Notes: generated by a model from the sequence alone, not told the origin. 64,000 bases of DNA from Rhodopseudomonas palustris (GCF_013415845.1 NZ_CP058907.1:806001-870000); one strand, 5' to 3'; shown: positions 28,902 through 37,359, counted from the stretch's first letter. Program-made: numbers and translations.

Positions 28902-29519
28902 ATGACCAGCCAACGCGGATTTTGGGACCGGATGGCCGAGCGCTACGCCGCGCGGCCGATCAAGGACGTTGCCGCCTATGAGGCGATGCTGGCGGACGCG
29001 GCCGGGCGGCTGTCGCCGTCCGATCGGGTGCTCGAGATCGGTTGCGGCACCGGCGGCACCGCGATCCGCCTCGCGCCCGGGGTGGCGCAGTGGATCGCGA
29101 CCGACCTGTCGCCCGAGATGGTGCGGATCGCCAGCGCGAAGCCGGCGCCGCCAAATCTGAGTTTCGTGGTCGCCGATGCCGATCTCTCCACCGGCGAGCC
29201 GCCATACGATGCGGTTTGCGCGTTTCTGATCCTGCATCTGGTCGACGACATCCGCACCACGCTGTCGGCCATTCGCGACCGGCTCAAGCCCGGCGGCCTG
29301 CTGCTGAGCAAGACCTATTGCATCGGCGACATGAACCCCGCGCTGCGCTGGGGCGTGATCCCGGTGCTGCAGCGGATCGGCTGGGTGCCGCCGATCAAAT
29401 CGCTGACCGCGCAGCAGCTTCGGGCCGTGATCGCAGAGGCCGGCTTCGAGATCGAGGCCTCGCGCACCTTCGGCAGCAACAGCCACGCCCATTACATCGT
29501 GGCGCGCAAGCCGGCCTGA
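28902..29519 (+). CDS. Class I SAM-dependent methyltransferase
   Basis: A 205-residue soluble methyltransferase with motif I VLEIGCGTGGTAIRL (about 43-57), an acidic motif II in IATDLSPEMVRIA and LKPGGLLLSKTYC as motif post-II. The substrate cannot be read from the sequence; a small-molecule or quinone-like substrate is possible. The longer open frame upstream is Arg/Pro-rich and non-conserved in character, so I chose the ATG at 28902. It stands alone, 330 bases after the previous gene. Confidence 0.85.
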   Translation: MTSQRGFWDRMAERYAARPIKDVAAYEAMLADAAGRLSPSDRVLEIGCGTGGTAIRLAPGVAQWIATDLSPEMVRIASAKPAPPNLSFVVADADLSTGEPPYDAVCAFLILHLVDDIRTTLSAIRDRLKPGGLLLSKTYCIGDMNPALRWGVIPVLQRIGWVPPIKSLTAQQLRAVIAEAGFEIEASRTFGSNSHAHYIVARKPA

Positions 29520-29574
29520 GCTACTTCGGCGATCGCCCTGGCAAGGCTCGCATGCCGGGACGCTCGCAAGGGTG

Positions 29575-30009
29575 TTAGTCCGGGAAGTCGCGGGCGGTCA
29601 GCTGGCCGTCGCCGTCCTTGTCGATCGCCTTCATCCACGCCGCGCTGCCGTCGATGAATTCGGCGCGTGACACCCGGCCGTCGCCGTCAGTGTCGTTACG
29701 CGGCAGCGTCAGGCCGTCGGCGATCTGCCGGATCTTGACCTGCTCTTCGGCAGAGAACCGCGCGATGCCGGCATCGCGCACCTTGTCGAAGCGCGCATAT
29801 TCGTCGCGATCGAGATAGCCGTCGGCATTGGCGTCGAAGGCATAGAAACGATGCTCGCGTCCCTGCTTGATCTCGGCCAGCGTGACGACACCGTCATTGT
29901 TGCCGTCCCATTGCTCCAGGAAGTGCGAAAGGCTGACCGAGTCCGCGGCGATCGCCGGCGCGACAAGTGTGGCGGCCGCGATGGCCGCCAGAAGAAGGCG
30001 TTTGGTCAT
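29575..30009 (-). CDS. Exported four-EF-hand metal-binding protein
   Basis: A 144-residue periplasmic protein with a signal peptide (MTKRLLLAAI to AIAAD, residue 22-23). Four EF-hand loops are visible: 35-46 (DGNNDG..), 59-70 (DANADG..), 106-117 (DTDGDG..) and 130-141 (DKDGDG..). The last loop ends in Asp instead of Glu. Within each pair only 12 residues separate the loops, tighter than in calmodulin and similar to lanmodulin, but the second-position prolines of lanmodulin are absent. It begins 20 bases after the TonB-receptor stop, so it is in the same operon. Calcium or another hard metal is the likely ligand. Confidence 0.88.
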   Translation of the reverse strand: MTKRLLLAAIAAATLVAPAIAADSVSLSHFLEQWDGNNDGVVTLAEIKQGREHRFYAFDANADGYLDRDEYARFDKVRDAGIARFSAEEQVKIRQIADGLTLPRNDTDGDGRVSRAEFIDGSAAWMKAIDKDGDGQLTARDFPD

Positions 30010-30029
30010 ATCGTATCCTTGCTGGTTGA

Positions 30030-32393
30030 TCAGAACGACGCCTTGATGCCGGCGTAGAAGCCGCGGCCGTCGCCAGGCAGGAAAGCCGCCTGATCGGGCC
30101 GCGCCTGATCCACCACCAGCGAGGTCGCCGCATAGGTCTTGTTGAACAGGTTGGTGATCTCGCCGAACACCCGGAATGTCTTGTTGATCCGGTACTCGCT
30201 GCGCAGATCCACTACCGCGTAGGGATCGGCATACAGCGTATTCATATTGTCGACCGGCACCGACGCCGGGCTCCAGCGCACCGCGCCTTGCACCATCCAG
30301 GCGTCGGTCGCCTGCAGCTGCAGCTGCGCGTAGATCAGATGCGGCACCGCGCCGCCGAGCTTGTTGTTGCCGCGCAGCGGATCGTTGACGAAGCGGAAGT
30401 CCTGATAGGTGTAGGCAAGCCGGCCGGAGAGCTTGTCGGTGAATTTCACGCCGGCGCCGAGCTCGATACCGAAATGCGTGGTGCGGTCGGCATTGATCGC
30501 TCCGATCGAGGCGCCGGTGACGTCGCGCAAATTGAGCAGCTCGTTGTCGATCCACGAGTAGTAGGTGACGACGTCCCACGAGAACCGATCGGCCCGGCCG
30601 CGCCAGCCGCCTTCGACCGTCACGGCGGTCTGAGCCGACAGGTTCGGCGTCGCGAACGCCGCGGCCTTCAGATTCGGGTTGGGGGGCGTCGGTCGCCCGG
30701 GGCTGGAATTCGGCGTGCCGTTGATGGTGGCGATCAGGTCGTCATGGGTCGGCGGCTCGAAGCTGTGGCTGCCGGCGATGAAGAAGGTTTGCGTCGCGTC
30801 GGGCCGATATGACAGCGCCAGGCTCGGATTCCAGCCCGAGTAGGATCGCGCGTAGCCGTTGTCCTGGGTCGGCACCGAGCCGTTCGGCAGCAGCACCGTG
30901 GGCTTGGCCGGATTGTACGCGATCGTCGGCCGCGTCGCGGCGGTGTAGCGGTCGTCATTGTCGCGGGTTGCATAGGCGTAAGAGATCGCCGGCGACACCG
31001 TCCATTGCTGCCACACCGGCACATTGGCGCCGGCGAACAATGACAGCGTCTGTGCGTCGAGCCGGTTACTGCCGAACTGCGCGCCGGTCATGCCGCTCTG
31101 GTTGAGATAGTAGTCGCGATCCGCCGAGCCGACACTGTATTGCGCAGTGGTTTCGAACAGCGGCAGCAGCGCGTCTGCCGGGTTGTAGGCGTAGCGCACG
31201 AGGCCGGTGAAGTCGCCGCCCTTGGTGCTGCGCACCCCTGAAGAGATCGGAAACCGGAAGGTGTCGTCGGTGTAGGTGTAGCCGAGCGCGATATCGATCA
31301 GATGCGCGTCGAATGTCGCGGTGGTGCGGTTGCCGATCATGAACTGGCTGGCGTCGCGCCGCGGCTTGTCGCGCACTGCGTTCGGCCCCGGATTGATCGC
31401 GACGCCGTTGACCACGGTCGGCCCGGTCGCGGTCTGCCGCGGATTGGCGAACAGCGCGTCCTTGTTGATCGGACCGGCGACGTCGAAGCCGAGATCGGTG
31501 TAGCCGAGGAAGAACCGGGTCTTGATGTTCTCCGACAGCGCGATGCCGACATTGGCGTTGAGGCTGGTGCGGTCCGATGAATTGTAGTCGCGGAAGCCGT
31601 CGCGGCGGGTGGTGTCGAACTGCAGGAACGCGTCGACATTGTCCTTCTTGGTGCCGATCTGCGCGCTGCTGTTGATCTGGCCGAAGCTGCCGCCGCTCAC
31701 CGACATCTGGACGCCGGGCTGGCTCGATCCGGTCGGCGAGACGAAGTTGATCGCGCCGCTCAGCACGGTGGCGCCGAGCCGGTTGGCCATATAGCCGCGA
31801 TACACTTCGATCGATTCGGCCTGCCGCGGATTGGCGAAGCCGACGACGTAGGAGCCGTCGGCGCGGTTGATCGGCAGGCCGTTATACAGCACCAGCACGC
31901 CGCGTTCGGCCGGATTCTGCTGCGCCGAGCCGCGCATCTGAATTCGCGGCTGGTCGTTGGCGCCAAGGAAATTCTGGATGATCAGCCCGGGAACGCCGGA
32001 CAGCGTATTGGCGAGCGTCGGATTGCCCGCGTTCGGCATGTCGTTCTGCGACACCAGCGCGACGCCGCCGGCCAGCACGTTGAAGCGCTCGCGCACCAGG
32101 TCCACGGTCTGAACGGCGGAAGCTGCCGGTGCCGCGCTTGGCGTCGTCGCGGGGGCGGCACGGCGCACCACGGAGCGCGGCCGCGCCGGCGCTCGCACGG
32201 CTTCGCGCCGCTGCTCGACCACGATGGTGTCGAGCGTGATGGTGGCACCCGGTGTCGCCGATTGCGCAAAGCAGAGCTGGCTGCTCGAGGTCAGCAGGGC
32301 CGCGAGCGTGATGGTTCGCAGCGGCCGGCGTGGTGCCGCCGCAAGCGTCTTGCCGATCAGGCTGCGTGTGTCCGGATGCGCATCCGCTTTCAT
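30030..32393 (-). CDS. TonB-dependent outer-membrane receptor
   Basis: A 787-residue receptor. After a signal peptide (cleavage near CFAQS, residue 44) the TonB box region DTIVVEQRRE is visible. The plug domain follows (NTLSGVPGLIIQNF, PRIQMRGSAQQNPAERGVLVLYNG, ESIEVYRGYMANRLGATVLSGAINF), then a 22-strand-type barrel ending in GFYAGIKASF. It imports a metal complex or other scarce ligand with TonB energy. The plug and barrel resemble FecA/iron-siderophore receptors, but the ligand is not set. An exported EF-hand protein follows in the operon, and a Crp/Fnr regulator is divergent. Confidence 0.92.
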   Translation of the reverse strand: MKADAHPDTRSLIGKTLAAAPRRPLRTITLAALLTSSSQLCFAQSATPGATITLDTIVVEQRREAVRAPARPRSVVRRAAPATTPSAAPAASAVQTVDLVRERFNVLAGGVALVSQNDMPNAGNPTLANTLSGVPGLIIQNFLGANDQPRIQMRGSAQQNPAERGVLVLYNGLPINRADGSYVVGFANPRQAESIEVYRGYMANRLGATVLSGAINFVSPTGSSQPGVQMSVSGGSFGQINSSAQIGTKKDNVDAFLQFDTTRRDGFRDYNSSDRTSLNANVGIALSENIKTRFFLGYTDLGFDVAGPINKDALFANPRQTATGPTVVNGVAINPGPNAVRDKPRRDASQFMIGNRTTATFDAHLIDIALGYTYTDDTFRFPISSGVRSTKGGDFTGLVRYAYNPADALLPLFETTAQYSVGSADRDYYLNQSGMTGAQFGSNRLDAQTLSLFAGANVPVWQQWTVSPAISYAYATRDNDDRYTAATRPTIAYNPAKPTVLLPNGSVPTQDNGYARSYSGWNPSLALSYRPDATQTFFIAGSHSFEPPTHDDLIATINGTPNSSPGRPTPPNPNLKAAAFATPNLSAQTAVTVEGGWRGRADRFSWDVVTYYSWIDNELLNLRDVTGASIGAINADRTTHFGIELGAGVKFTDKLSGRLAYTYQDFRFVNDPLRGNNKLGGAVPHLIYAQLQLQATDAWMVQGAVRWSPASVPVDNMNTLYADPYAVVDLRSEYRINKTFRVFGEITNLFNKTYAATSLVVDQARPDQAAFLPGDGRGFYAGIKASF

Positions 32394-32788
32394 TCTTCGA
32401 TCCCGTCCATTCGTTCATCGCCCGCCTCGTCGGCGTGCGGCGCGGCGATGGCTCGCCCTCCTTGCGAATGAAAGATCGCGCCTTACGGGACGCGACAGCA
32501 GGTACACAGGCCCGCGTGAGCGACCGCGATCACGACCCTTCGGTTCTGATCTCGATGGCAATCGGGCTTTCTCGATCAGCACCGACCATAGCGAGCGCAT
32601 CGACGCGGCTTTTTGCTTTCGAGCAAACAACGCCGGCCGCGGGCGCGCCGGCCCCCTAGAAAAGCTCGCGACTGTGACAATTCTTCACGTGCCGATTAGA
32701 GGCCTTCAAAACCACAGCGAGCGGCGCCGCTGATAGGAAGGAGCCGTAGGAAACGCCCGCTGATAAACCCCGCAGGGTCGCAAGGTTG
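32394..32788. other. 395-bp gap between TonB receptor and Crp/Fnr regulator
   Basis: This is a divergent promoter region with no convincing small gene. It contains a FixK-like dyad at 32612-32627. A loose CRP-like pair TGTGA/TTCAC near 32675 has non-standard spacing. The region just before the regulator start (AAGG at 32783) serves as a weak ribosome-binding site. Confidence 0.5.
32612..32627. promoter_or_regulatory. FNR/FixK-type dyad upstream of TonB receptor and Crp/Fnr gene
   Basis: TTTGCT-TTCG-AGCAAA is a perfect inverted repeat that fits the relaxed FixK consensus TTG(A/C)-N6-(T/G)CAA. It may be bound by the adjacent Crp/Fnr protein itself or by FixK. Confidence 0.5.
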
Positions 32789-33496
32789 ATGATGGAAAAG
32801 GGTGTCCTACGCGCCGCTGCCACACGCAGCGCGCTGTTCTCGCAATTGCCGCCCGCGGAGACGTCGCGCCTTTTGGATGCGTCGAACCTGCGGCAGTTTC
32901 CGGCCGGGCAGGCGCTGTTTCACCAGGGCGACGTGCCGGAGTATCTGTTTCAGATCCTCAGCGGCCTGGTCCGCGTCACCCAGCTCAACAGCGAGGGCGA
33001 GCAGATCACGCTGCGGATCATGCGGCCGGGCGATCTGTGCTGCGTGGCGGCGTTTCGCCAGCGCTCATATCCAGCTACCGCCACCGCGATCAAGGCCACC
33101 TCGGTGTTGGCGTGGCGGACGAGTTCGTTCATCGCGTTGACCCAGCAGAGCCCGGCGCTCGCCGACAATGTCGTCTGTATTGCCGGCGACCGGACCCGCG
33201 AGATGCTGCAGCGCGCCACCGAGATGACCGGCAAATGCATCGCGCAGCGGATCGCCGCTTCGTTGCTGCGGCTGTCTGCCCAGGCAGGCGTGCGGACGCC
33301 GGCCGGCATTCATATCGAATCCCCCGTGACCCGGATCGACCTCGCCTCGATGGCGGGCCTGACCTACTTCACCGTCAGCCGCACGCTCAGCGCTTGGCAG
33401 AAACAAGGTCTCGTCAAAAGCGGTCGTCACCGCCTGACCATCCTGGACATCAGCCGGATTTCCGAGATTGCCGAGCCGCGCATCGGGGCCGGTTGA
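32789..33496 (+). CDS. Crp/Fnr-family transcriptional regulator
   Basis: A 235-residue regulator with an N-terminal cyclic-nucleotide-binding-type beta-roll (about 10-125, with GQALFHQGDVPEYLFQILSGLVRV and ITLRIMRPGDLCCVAAF) and a C-terminal winged HTH (about 155-225, recognition region LASMAGLTYFTVSRTLSAWQKQGLV). The N-terminal cysteine cluster of FNR is absent. Two adjacent Cys (LCCVA near residue 81) are the notable thiols. It may respond to redox, NO or a nucleotide. The start is ATG at 32789 or 32792. It is divergent from the TonB-receptor operon. Confidence 0.88.
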   Translation: MMEKGVLRAAATRSALFSQLPPAETSRLLDASNLRQFPAGQALFHQGDVPEYLFQILSGLVRVTQLNSEGEQITLRIMRPGDLCCVAAFRQRSYPATATAIKATSVLAWRTSSFIALTQQSPALADNVVCIAGDRTREMLQRATEMTGKCIAQRIAASLLRLSAQAGVRTPAGIHIESPVTRIDLASMAGLTYFTVSRTLSAWQKQGLVKSGRHRLTILDISRISEIAEPRIGAG

Positions 33497-33601
33497 GACG
33501 ATCGGCCCGCGCACGCGCGGCGAATGAATATAGGAATCATTAACGCGGCAGCCCTAGTCCTTAGGTCTTAAATAGACTGATGGATCGCTGCCGGATCGCC
33601 G

Positions 33602-34543
33602 ATGAGGGAAGACTCTGTCGCCTCGCTTTTGTCGGACGAGGCTCGCGCACGTCTCTATGATCAGGCCCTGACCGCCGCTGGGATCGGCGCCTGGGAGTGC
33701 GACCTCGCAACCGAGCGCCTGAACTGGACCTCCGCCGTCTATGGTCTGTTCGGCTATCCGATCGGCAACCCGCTGCGGCGCGCCAGCATCGTTGATCTCT
33801 ATGTCGACGAATCCCGGCGCCACATGGAGCTCGCCCGCGCCGAAGTGATCCAGAGCGGACATCCGGTCACGCTGGAGACCGAGATCCGCACCTGGCGCGG
33901 CGAGATGCGCTGGATGCGGCTGTCGATCAACGCGCTACGCGAGAGCGGCCGCCCGGTGCGGATCTTCGGCTGCAAACAGGACGTCACATCCGACCGGCTC
34001 GCGATCGAGCTCCTCCGGCAGCAGGCCGAAACCGATCCGCTCACCGGACTTGCCAATCGCGCCCGCTTCCAGGAGCGCTATCGCGAGGTGGTGAGCGACC
34101 GTCTGCATCATGGCTTCGCCTCCGCGCTGGTGCTGATCGATCTCGATGGCTTCAAGGAGCTCAACGATACGCTCGGCCATCTCGCCGGCGACGCGTGCCT
34201 GTGCGAAGTGGCCCAGCGCCTGCGCCGTGCCTTCAATAGCGCCGGCCTGATCAGCCGTCTCGGCGGCGACGAATTCGCCATCATCCTGCGGACGCCGACC
34301 CACGCCGAGCGGATTGCCGACGTGCTGCGGCGAACCATCGTGATGTTGAGCCGTCCGCTGTTCTGGAACGGCCATCGCATCAAAGTCAGCGCCTCGATCG
34401 GCGCCGCCCTGATCGGCCGCCCTCACCAGCGGCGGATCGCCGACCTGTTCGCCGAAGCCGACCTCGCGCTGTATCAAGCCAAAGCTGCAGGGCGGAATCG
34501 CGTGAGCCTGATCGGGGATCAGGCGCAGAGCAGGGCGGCGTAG
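33602..34543 (+). CDS. PAS-GGDEF diguanylate cyclase
   Basis: A 313-residue cytoplasmic protein. A PAS domain of the PAS_3 kind (about 20-140; WECDLATERLNWTSAVYGLFGY, then GEMRWMRLSINALRE) is followed by a GGDEF domain (about 145-310) with DPLTGLANR, the intact active site RLGGDEFAII and KAAGRNRV. An RxxD inhibitory site is not obvious. It should make c-di-GMP in response to a signal bound by PAS. There is no EAL domain. It lies just before tRNA-Arg and the island. Confidence 0.9.
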   Translation: MREDSVASLLSDEARARLYDQALTAAGIGAWECDLATERLNWTSAVYGLFGYPIGNPLRRASIVDLYVDESRRHMELARAEVIQSGHPVTLETEIRTWRGEMRWMRLSINALRESGRPVRIFGCKQDVTSDRLAIELLRQQAETDPLTGLANRARFQERYREVVSDRLHHGFASALVLIDLDGFKELNDTLGHLAGDACLCEVAQRLRRAFNSAGLISRLGGDEFAIILRTPTHAERIADVLRRTIVMLSRPLFWNGHRIKVSASIGAALIGRPHQRRIADLFAEADLALYQAKAAGRNRVSLIGDQAQSRAA

Positions 34544-34676
34544 TGGGGGCCGGCATCGGCCGGGCCCACACGCGCCGCTTTGCCTACGAGCCGCTTTGCA
34601 TCCGCAGGCGCGCGCAGCCTCGGTTTTTCAGAGATGGGATTGGGAGGTCGCCAAACCTGTCTGCGCAGAGCCAGAC

Positions 34677-34753
34677 TGGCGCACCCGACACGATTCGAAC
34701 GTGTGACCTTTGCCTTCGGAGGGCAACGCTCTATCCAGCTGAGCTACGGGTGC
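34677..34753 (-). tRNA. tRNA-Arg (anticodon CCG)
   Basis: Read on minus, GCACCCG pairs with CGGGTGC as the acceptor stem. The D arm is GCTC-AGCTGGATA-GAGC, the anticodon arm TTGCC-CTCCGAA-GGCAA gives anticodon CCG (codon CGG), and the T arm is ACACG-TTCGAAT-CGTGT. GCCA is encoded at the 3' end. It is the apparent anchor of the small island to its right. Confidence 0.97.
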
Positions 34754-34841
34754 GTGCCCCGTTCCTGTAGCCGATCGCAGTCGGATCGGCAACGGGGGAG
34801 AAAAACGAAATTCTTTCAAGGGGAAGGCCCCCTCAGGCGGC

Positions 34842-34873
34842 GGTCAAACGTTCGAATCGTGGCGGGGGCGCCC
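34842..34873 (+). repeat. Fragment of a tRNA-Arg 3' end, inverted relative to the tRNA
   Basis: GGTC..ACGTTCGAATCGTG..CGGG..GCGCC matches the T arm, acceptor strand and GCC end of tRNA-Arg at 29 of 32 positions by my count, on the opposite strand. It lacks the other half of a tRNA, so it is not a gene. Confidence 0.7.
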
Positions 34874-35004
34874 AAAGAAGCGGGGGTGCAGAGGCGCGCC
34901 TGGGGCGTGCCGTGGGTGTGGCCGCCCGATCGTCTGCCTCGACACCGCCAATACGCGCAGGCCGGCAGACGTTGACAAGGTGGGATGCTGAAGACACGCC
35001 GACA

Positions 35005-35649
35005 TCACTCGCATCCATTCGCTATTCGACCGCTGCGTCGTGCCATCGCATGGCTGATGAGCGTCTTCTCAAGCACGTCCTTAATGCCATCCGGCCAGAT
35101 CGAACCACATACCTCCAGGTCTTCCTGCAACTCCCAACAGGAGTGGACGGAAAGCAATACCGCAGTCTCCCGGGGTATCGATTCGATGACGGATTCTAGA
35201 TGAGGACCGATCGCTTGCTGCCAAGCAATTTGAAGCTCGGCGGTTGGCCCGTTGTGCTTTTCGTAACAGAACTCGTCCCACAGCGTTTTGTGGCCGAGAT
35301 CGTCACCATAGATGCCAGATGCCGGGATTCGCTGGAGCCTATGCACAAGTCTCCGGGCACAAGCGTTGAACTCACCCCGAGCAAAGGCGCGGACCGCCGC
35401 GTGAGTGCGTTCAAGAGCGTCGGTCCAATTTGGGTTGGTTTCGTTCATGGCAAGGATCTCGGCCCACCGAGGTTGGTTCGTGGTGTTCAAGAAGCGTATC
35501 GCGGAAGTCTCTACTTCAACCGCTTCACCGTAAATCGCCACTTCCTTGATTGCGTGTTCGAGCGGAACCGTTTCCAGCCAATCCACCAGCACAAAGTATT
35601 CTGTACGGTCGGGGTTGGCCTCTCCGTTGCTGTAGTGCCCAGTCTTCAA
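35005..35649 (-). CDS. Uncharacterised island protein 1 (N-terminus uncertain)
   Basis: I do not recognise this protein. The 214-residue frame starts at a TTG with a weak ribosome site. A better start (GTG at 35704, preceded by GAAGGGAAGG) lies upstream in a frame one base off, separated by a run of seven Gs on the plus strand (35678-35684), so a one-base change would fuse them. The segment YFVLVDWLETVPLEHAIKEVAIYG suggests a small beta-barrel like those of PUA/EVE-type domains, only loosely. The rest is helical, with Trp-rich LWDEFCYEKHNG and SCWELQEDLEVCG. It is the second gene of the island pair, downstream of the OGG-like gene. Confidence 0.6.
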   Translation of the reverse strand: MKTGHYSNGEANPDRTEYFVLVDWLETVPLEHAIKEVAIYGEAVEVETSAIRFLNTTNQPRWAEILAMNETNPNWTDALERTHAAVRAFARGEFNACARRLVHRLQRIPASGIYGDDLGHKTLWDEFCYEKHNGPTAELQIAWQQAIGPHLESVIESIPRETAVLLSVHSCWELQEDLEVCGSIWPDGIKDVLEKTLISHAMARRSGRIANGCE

Positions 35650-35797
35650 GACTTCGAGCGCAGGCCGCTCCCCGGCCGGGGGGGACTAATGCAGAGGTGG
35701 GCACAGCCTTCCCTTCACCCTACCGTCTCCTACAAATCCATGACCTGGAGCTTTGACCCAGATTCGATCTCCCGCGTTCAACAGATTGAGCGAATTG

Positions 35798-36523
35798 CTA
35801 GCGGGTCTTGACGAGATGGGTAGTCAAGAGGTCGTGCTGCTTGACGTATTCGCGCCACCGTCCCTTACCGCGCCCCTCAGAAAACAGACGCATCTCGGCT
35901 TCTTCCTTCGTGATCATTAGACGAGTGGCTAAAGCTTCAACGAGCCCGCAGAAAGTCCGGTAGACGCTACAGCTATTCGACGAGGAGACACGATAGCTTG
36001 TGGCTGGACCGGAGTTTTTCAGTAGCGTCACAATGGGGCGACCTACCAGCAAGTTTATGGACCGTGCAGTCCACTGGTCCATAATGATCCCTCGATCTTC
36101 GTTAGGGCCGGGAAGAAAGAACAGGAGCTTTGTGTAATAGGCTGGACCGCAGCTTCTGATCTCGCCCGCCGTGCAGTGGTCGAAAAACTGATCGTAGGCC
36201 TTGATGTGGTCGATTGTTCCAATGCGCAAGCTATGGGCCGTGCTGACCCAATTCAAATTTTGCAGGACTCCTTTTCCATTCTTCACTGTCATGCCACCCC
36301 AAGCGAAAATAAGCATGCAAATATCGAGCGTATCGATAGTTCGATCCTGCGAAATTCGGCGTAGAGTATCTCGGGTCGACGGGCGGTCGATGATGGAATC
36401 TGGGAGACGAGATCGAGTACCGTATCCAATTGAATTGAACCAGCGAGAAGGAATTTTCGCTCCCGGCCAGCTTCCCGCAGCGCATAGCTTAATAACTTCG
36501 AGATGAGGTTCGCAGAATTCCAT
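35798..36523 (-). CDS. Orphan island protein resembling OGG-fold DNA glycosylases
   Basis: A 241-residue protein. I placed the start at the ATG preceded by AGGTGAC, rather than a GTG nine bases earlier. The central region LDICMLIFAWGGM, then CGPAYYTKLLFFLPGP, then IIMDQWTARSINLLVG has the pattern of the helix-hairpin-helix core of OGG-fold (HhH-GPD-like) proteins found in genomic islands. There the Lys of YTKLL and the Asp of IMD sit at the places of catalytic residues. If so, it acts on a damaged or modified base in DNA. No signal or membrane segment is present. The family call is from remembered pattern only and needs a profile search. Confidence 0.55.
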   Translation of the reverse strand: MEFCEPHLEVIKLCAAGSWPGAKIPSRWFNSIGYGTRSRLPDSIIDRPSTRDTLRRISQDRTIDTLDICMLIFAWGGMTVKNGKGVLQNLNWVSTAHSLRIGTIDHIKAYDQFFDHCTAGEIRSCGPAYYTKLLFFLPGPNEDRGIIMDQWTARSINLLVGRPIVTLLKNSGPATSYRVSSSNSCSVYRTFCGLVEALATRLMITKEEAEMRLFSEGRGKGRWREYVKQHDLLTTHLVKTR

Positions 36524-36866
36524 CGATGTCACCTGCTGGATGGGAGCTGTATTATTAGCTCCGTTTACCCTACCTATTAGGCGACTGTGGCTGCGTCAAA
36601 TATGACCTGGCTGATGCTCTGCTTATGTTGCGTGACGATTCAGTCACAGCCTTAGGCATCGCGAAGCTTCTCAGGTATTGAAAGCCTTAGGCGATTATTT
36701 TGGCGGTTGCGGCTGGCCCGCCTGCATGAACGTCTACGAGGCGTAGTTTTTTTCACCCCGACGGCCCCAAGCGTGGCCCGGTTGTGCCTTTGACGCGAAC
36801 GACGCCTCAGTAACTATAAAGAATAAAGAGCTCAATTCTATGAGGTTGGGCTTATCCCCGGTCTAG

Positions 36867-36891
36867 CTTCGGAGGGCAATGCTCTATTCAG
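36867..36891 (-). repeat. Degenerate copy of the tRNA-Arg 5' half, candidate attachment site
   Basis: CTTCGGAGGGCAA, one mismatch, GCTCTAT, one mismatch, CAG: 23 of 25 positions match the anticodon loop to D-arm part of the tRNA-Arg at 34677-34753, in the same orientation. Similarity then decays. The rest of the 36524-36933 gap is AT-rich and holds no gene I can support. Confidence 0.65.
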
Positions 36892-36933
36892 CGGTGGCGG
36901 TGTGCCACGGGTGTGACGGCGGCGACGCCCGCG

Positions 36934-37359
36934 TCACCTTCTGAGGCCGAGGTCGTCGATCGGAACGATGACCTTGCCGATCGGCCAAAGCGCGATGCCG
37001 GCGAGCTTCAGGTGGGCCCAGGCGAACGGAATTCCGATGATCGTCACGGCGAGCAGCACGGCGGTGATGAGATGCCCGATGGCGAGCCACCAGCCGGCGA
37101 ACACCAGCCAGATGACGTTGCCGATCACCCCGAGCGGGCCGGTGCCGATGTCTTCGCGGCCGGTGACGGCTTCCCGGGGCACAGCGGTCTGCCCGAACGG
37201 AAACAGCGTGTAGACGCCGATACTGAAGGCCGCGCGCGCCCACGGCAAACCGATGATCGTGATTGCCATGATGACCGCCGCAACCGCCCAGCCGACAGCC
37301 ATCCAGAAGCCGCCGAGCGCGATCCAAAGGATATTCAGCAGGAGCGAGACGGGAGACAT
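36934..37359 (-). CDS. YccF-family inner-membrane protein
   Basis: A 141-residue integral membrane protein with two similar halves: LLLNILWIALGGFWMAVGW..ITIIGLPWARAAF and GVIGNVIWLVFAGWWLAIGH..VTIIGIPFAWAHLKLA. This is the repeated YccF domain pattern with conserved TIIGxP in each half. Its function is unknown. The start is the ATG at 37359, which has GGAAGG eight bases upstream; an apparent start two codons earlier is too close to that site. It is a single gene at the right edge of the island. Confidence 0.88.
   Translation of the reverse strand: MSPVSLLLNILWIALGGFWMAVGWAVAAVIMAITIIGLPWARAAFSIGVYTLFPFGQTAVPREAVTGREDIGTGPLGVIGNVIWLVFAGWWLAIGHLITAVLLAVTIIGIPFAWAHLKLAGIALWPIGKVIVPIDDLGLRR

Larger units (their letters stand above)
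34754..36891. mobile_element. Small genomic island (remnant) next to tRNA-Arg
   Basis: The segment runs from the intact tRNA-Arg to a degenerate direct copy of its 5' half at 36867-36891, and contains an inverted copy of its 3' end at 34842-34873. Base composition is visibly lower in G+C than in the rest of the window. It encodes only two orphan genes on minus. No integrase or transposase is present, so it is either a remnant or was mobilised in trans. Confidence 0.6.

Noticed and set aside
29575..30009. True lanmodulin
   Set aside because: The tight loop spacing matches, but none of the four loops has Pro at position 2; only one has Asp at position 9.
34842..34873. A second complete tRNA gene
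   Set aside because: Only the T arm and 3' acceptor strand are present; no D or anticodon arm can be formed.
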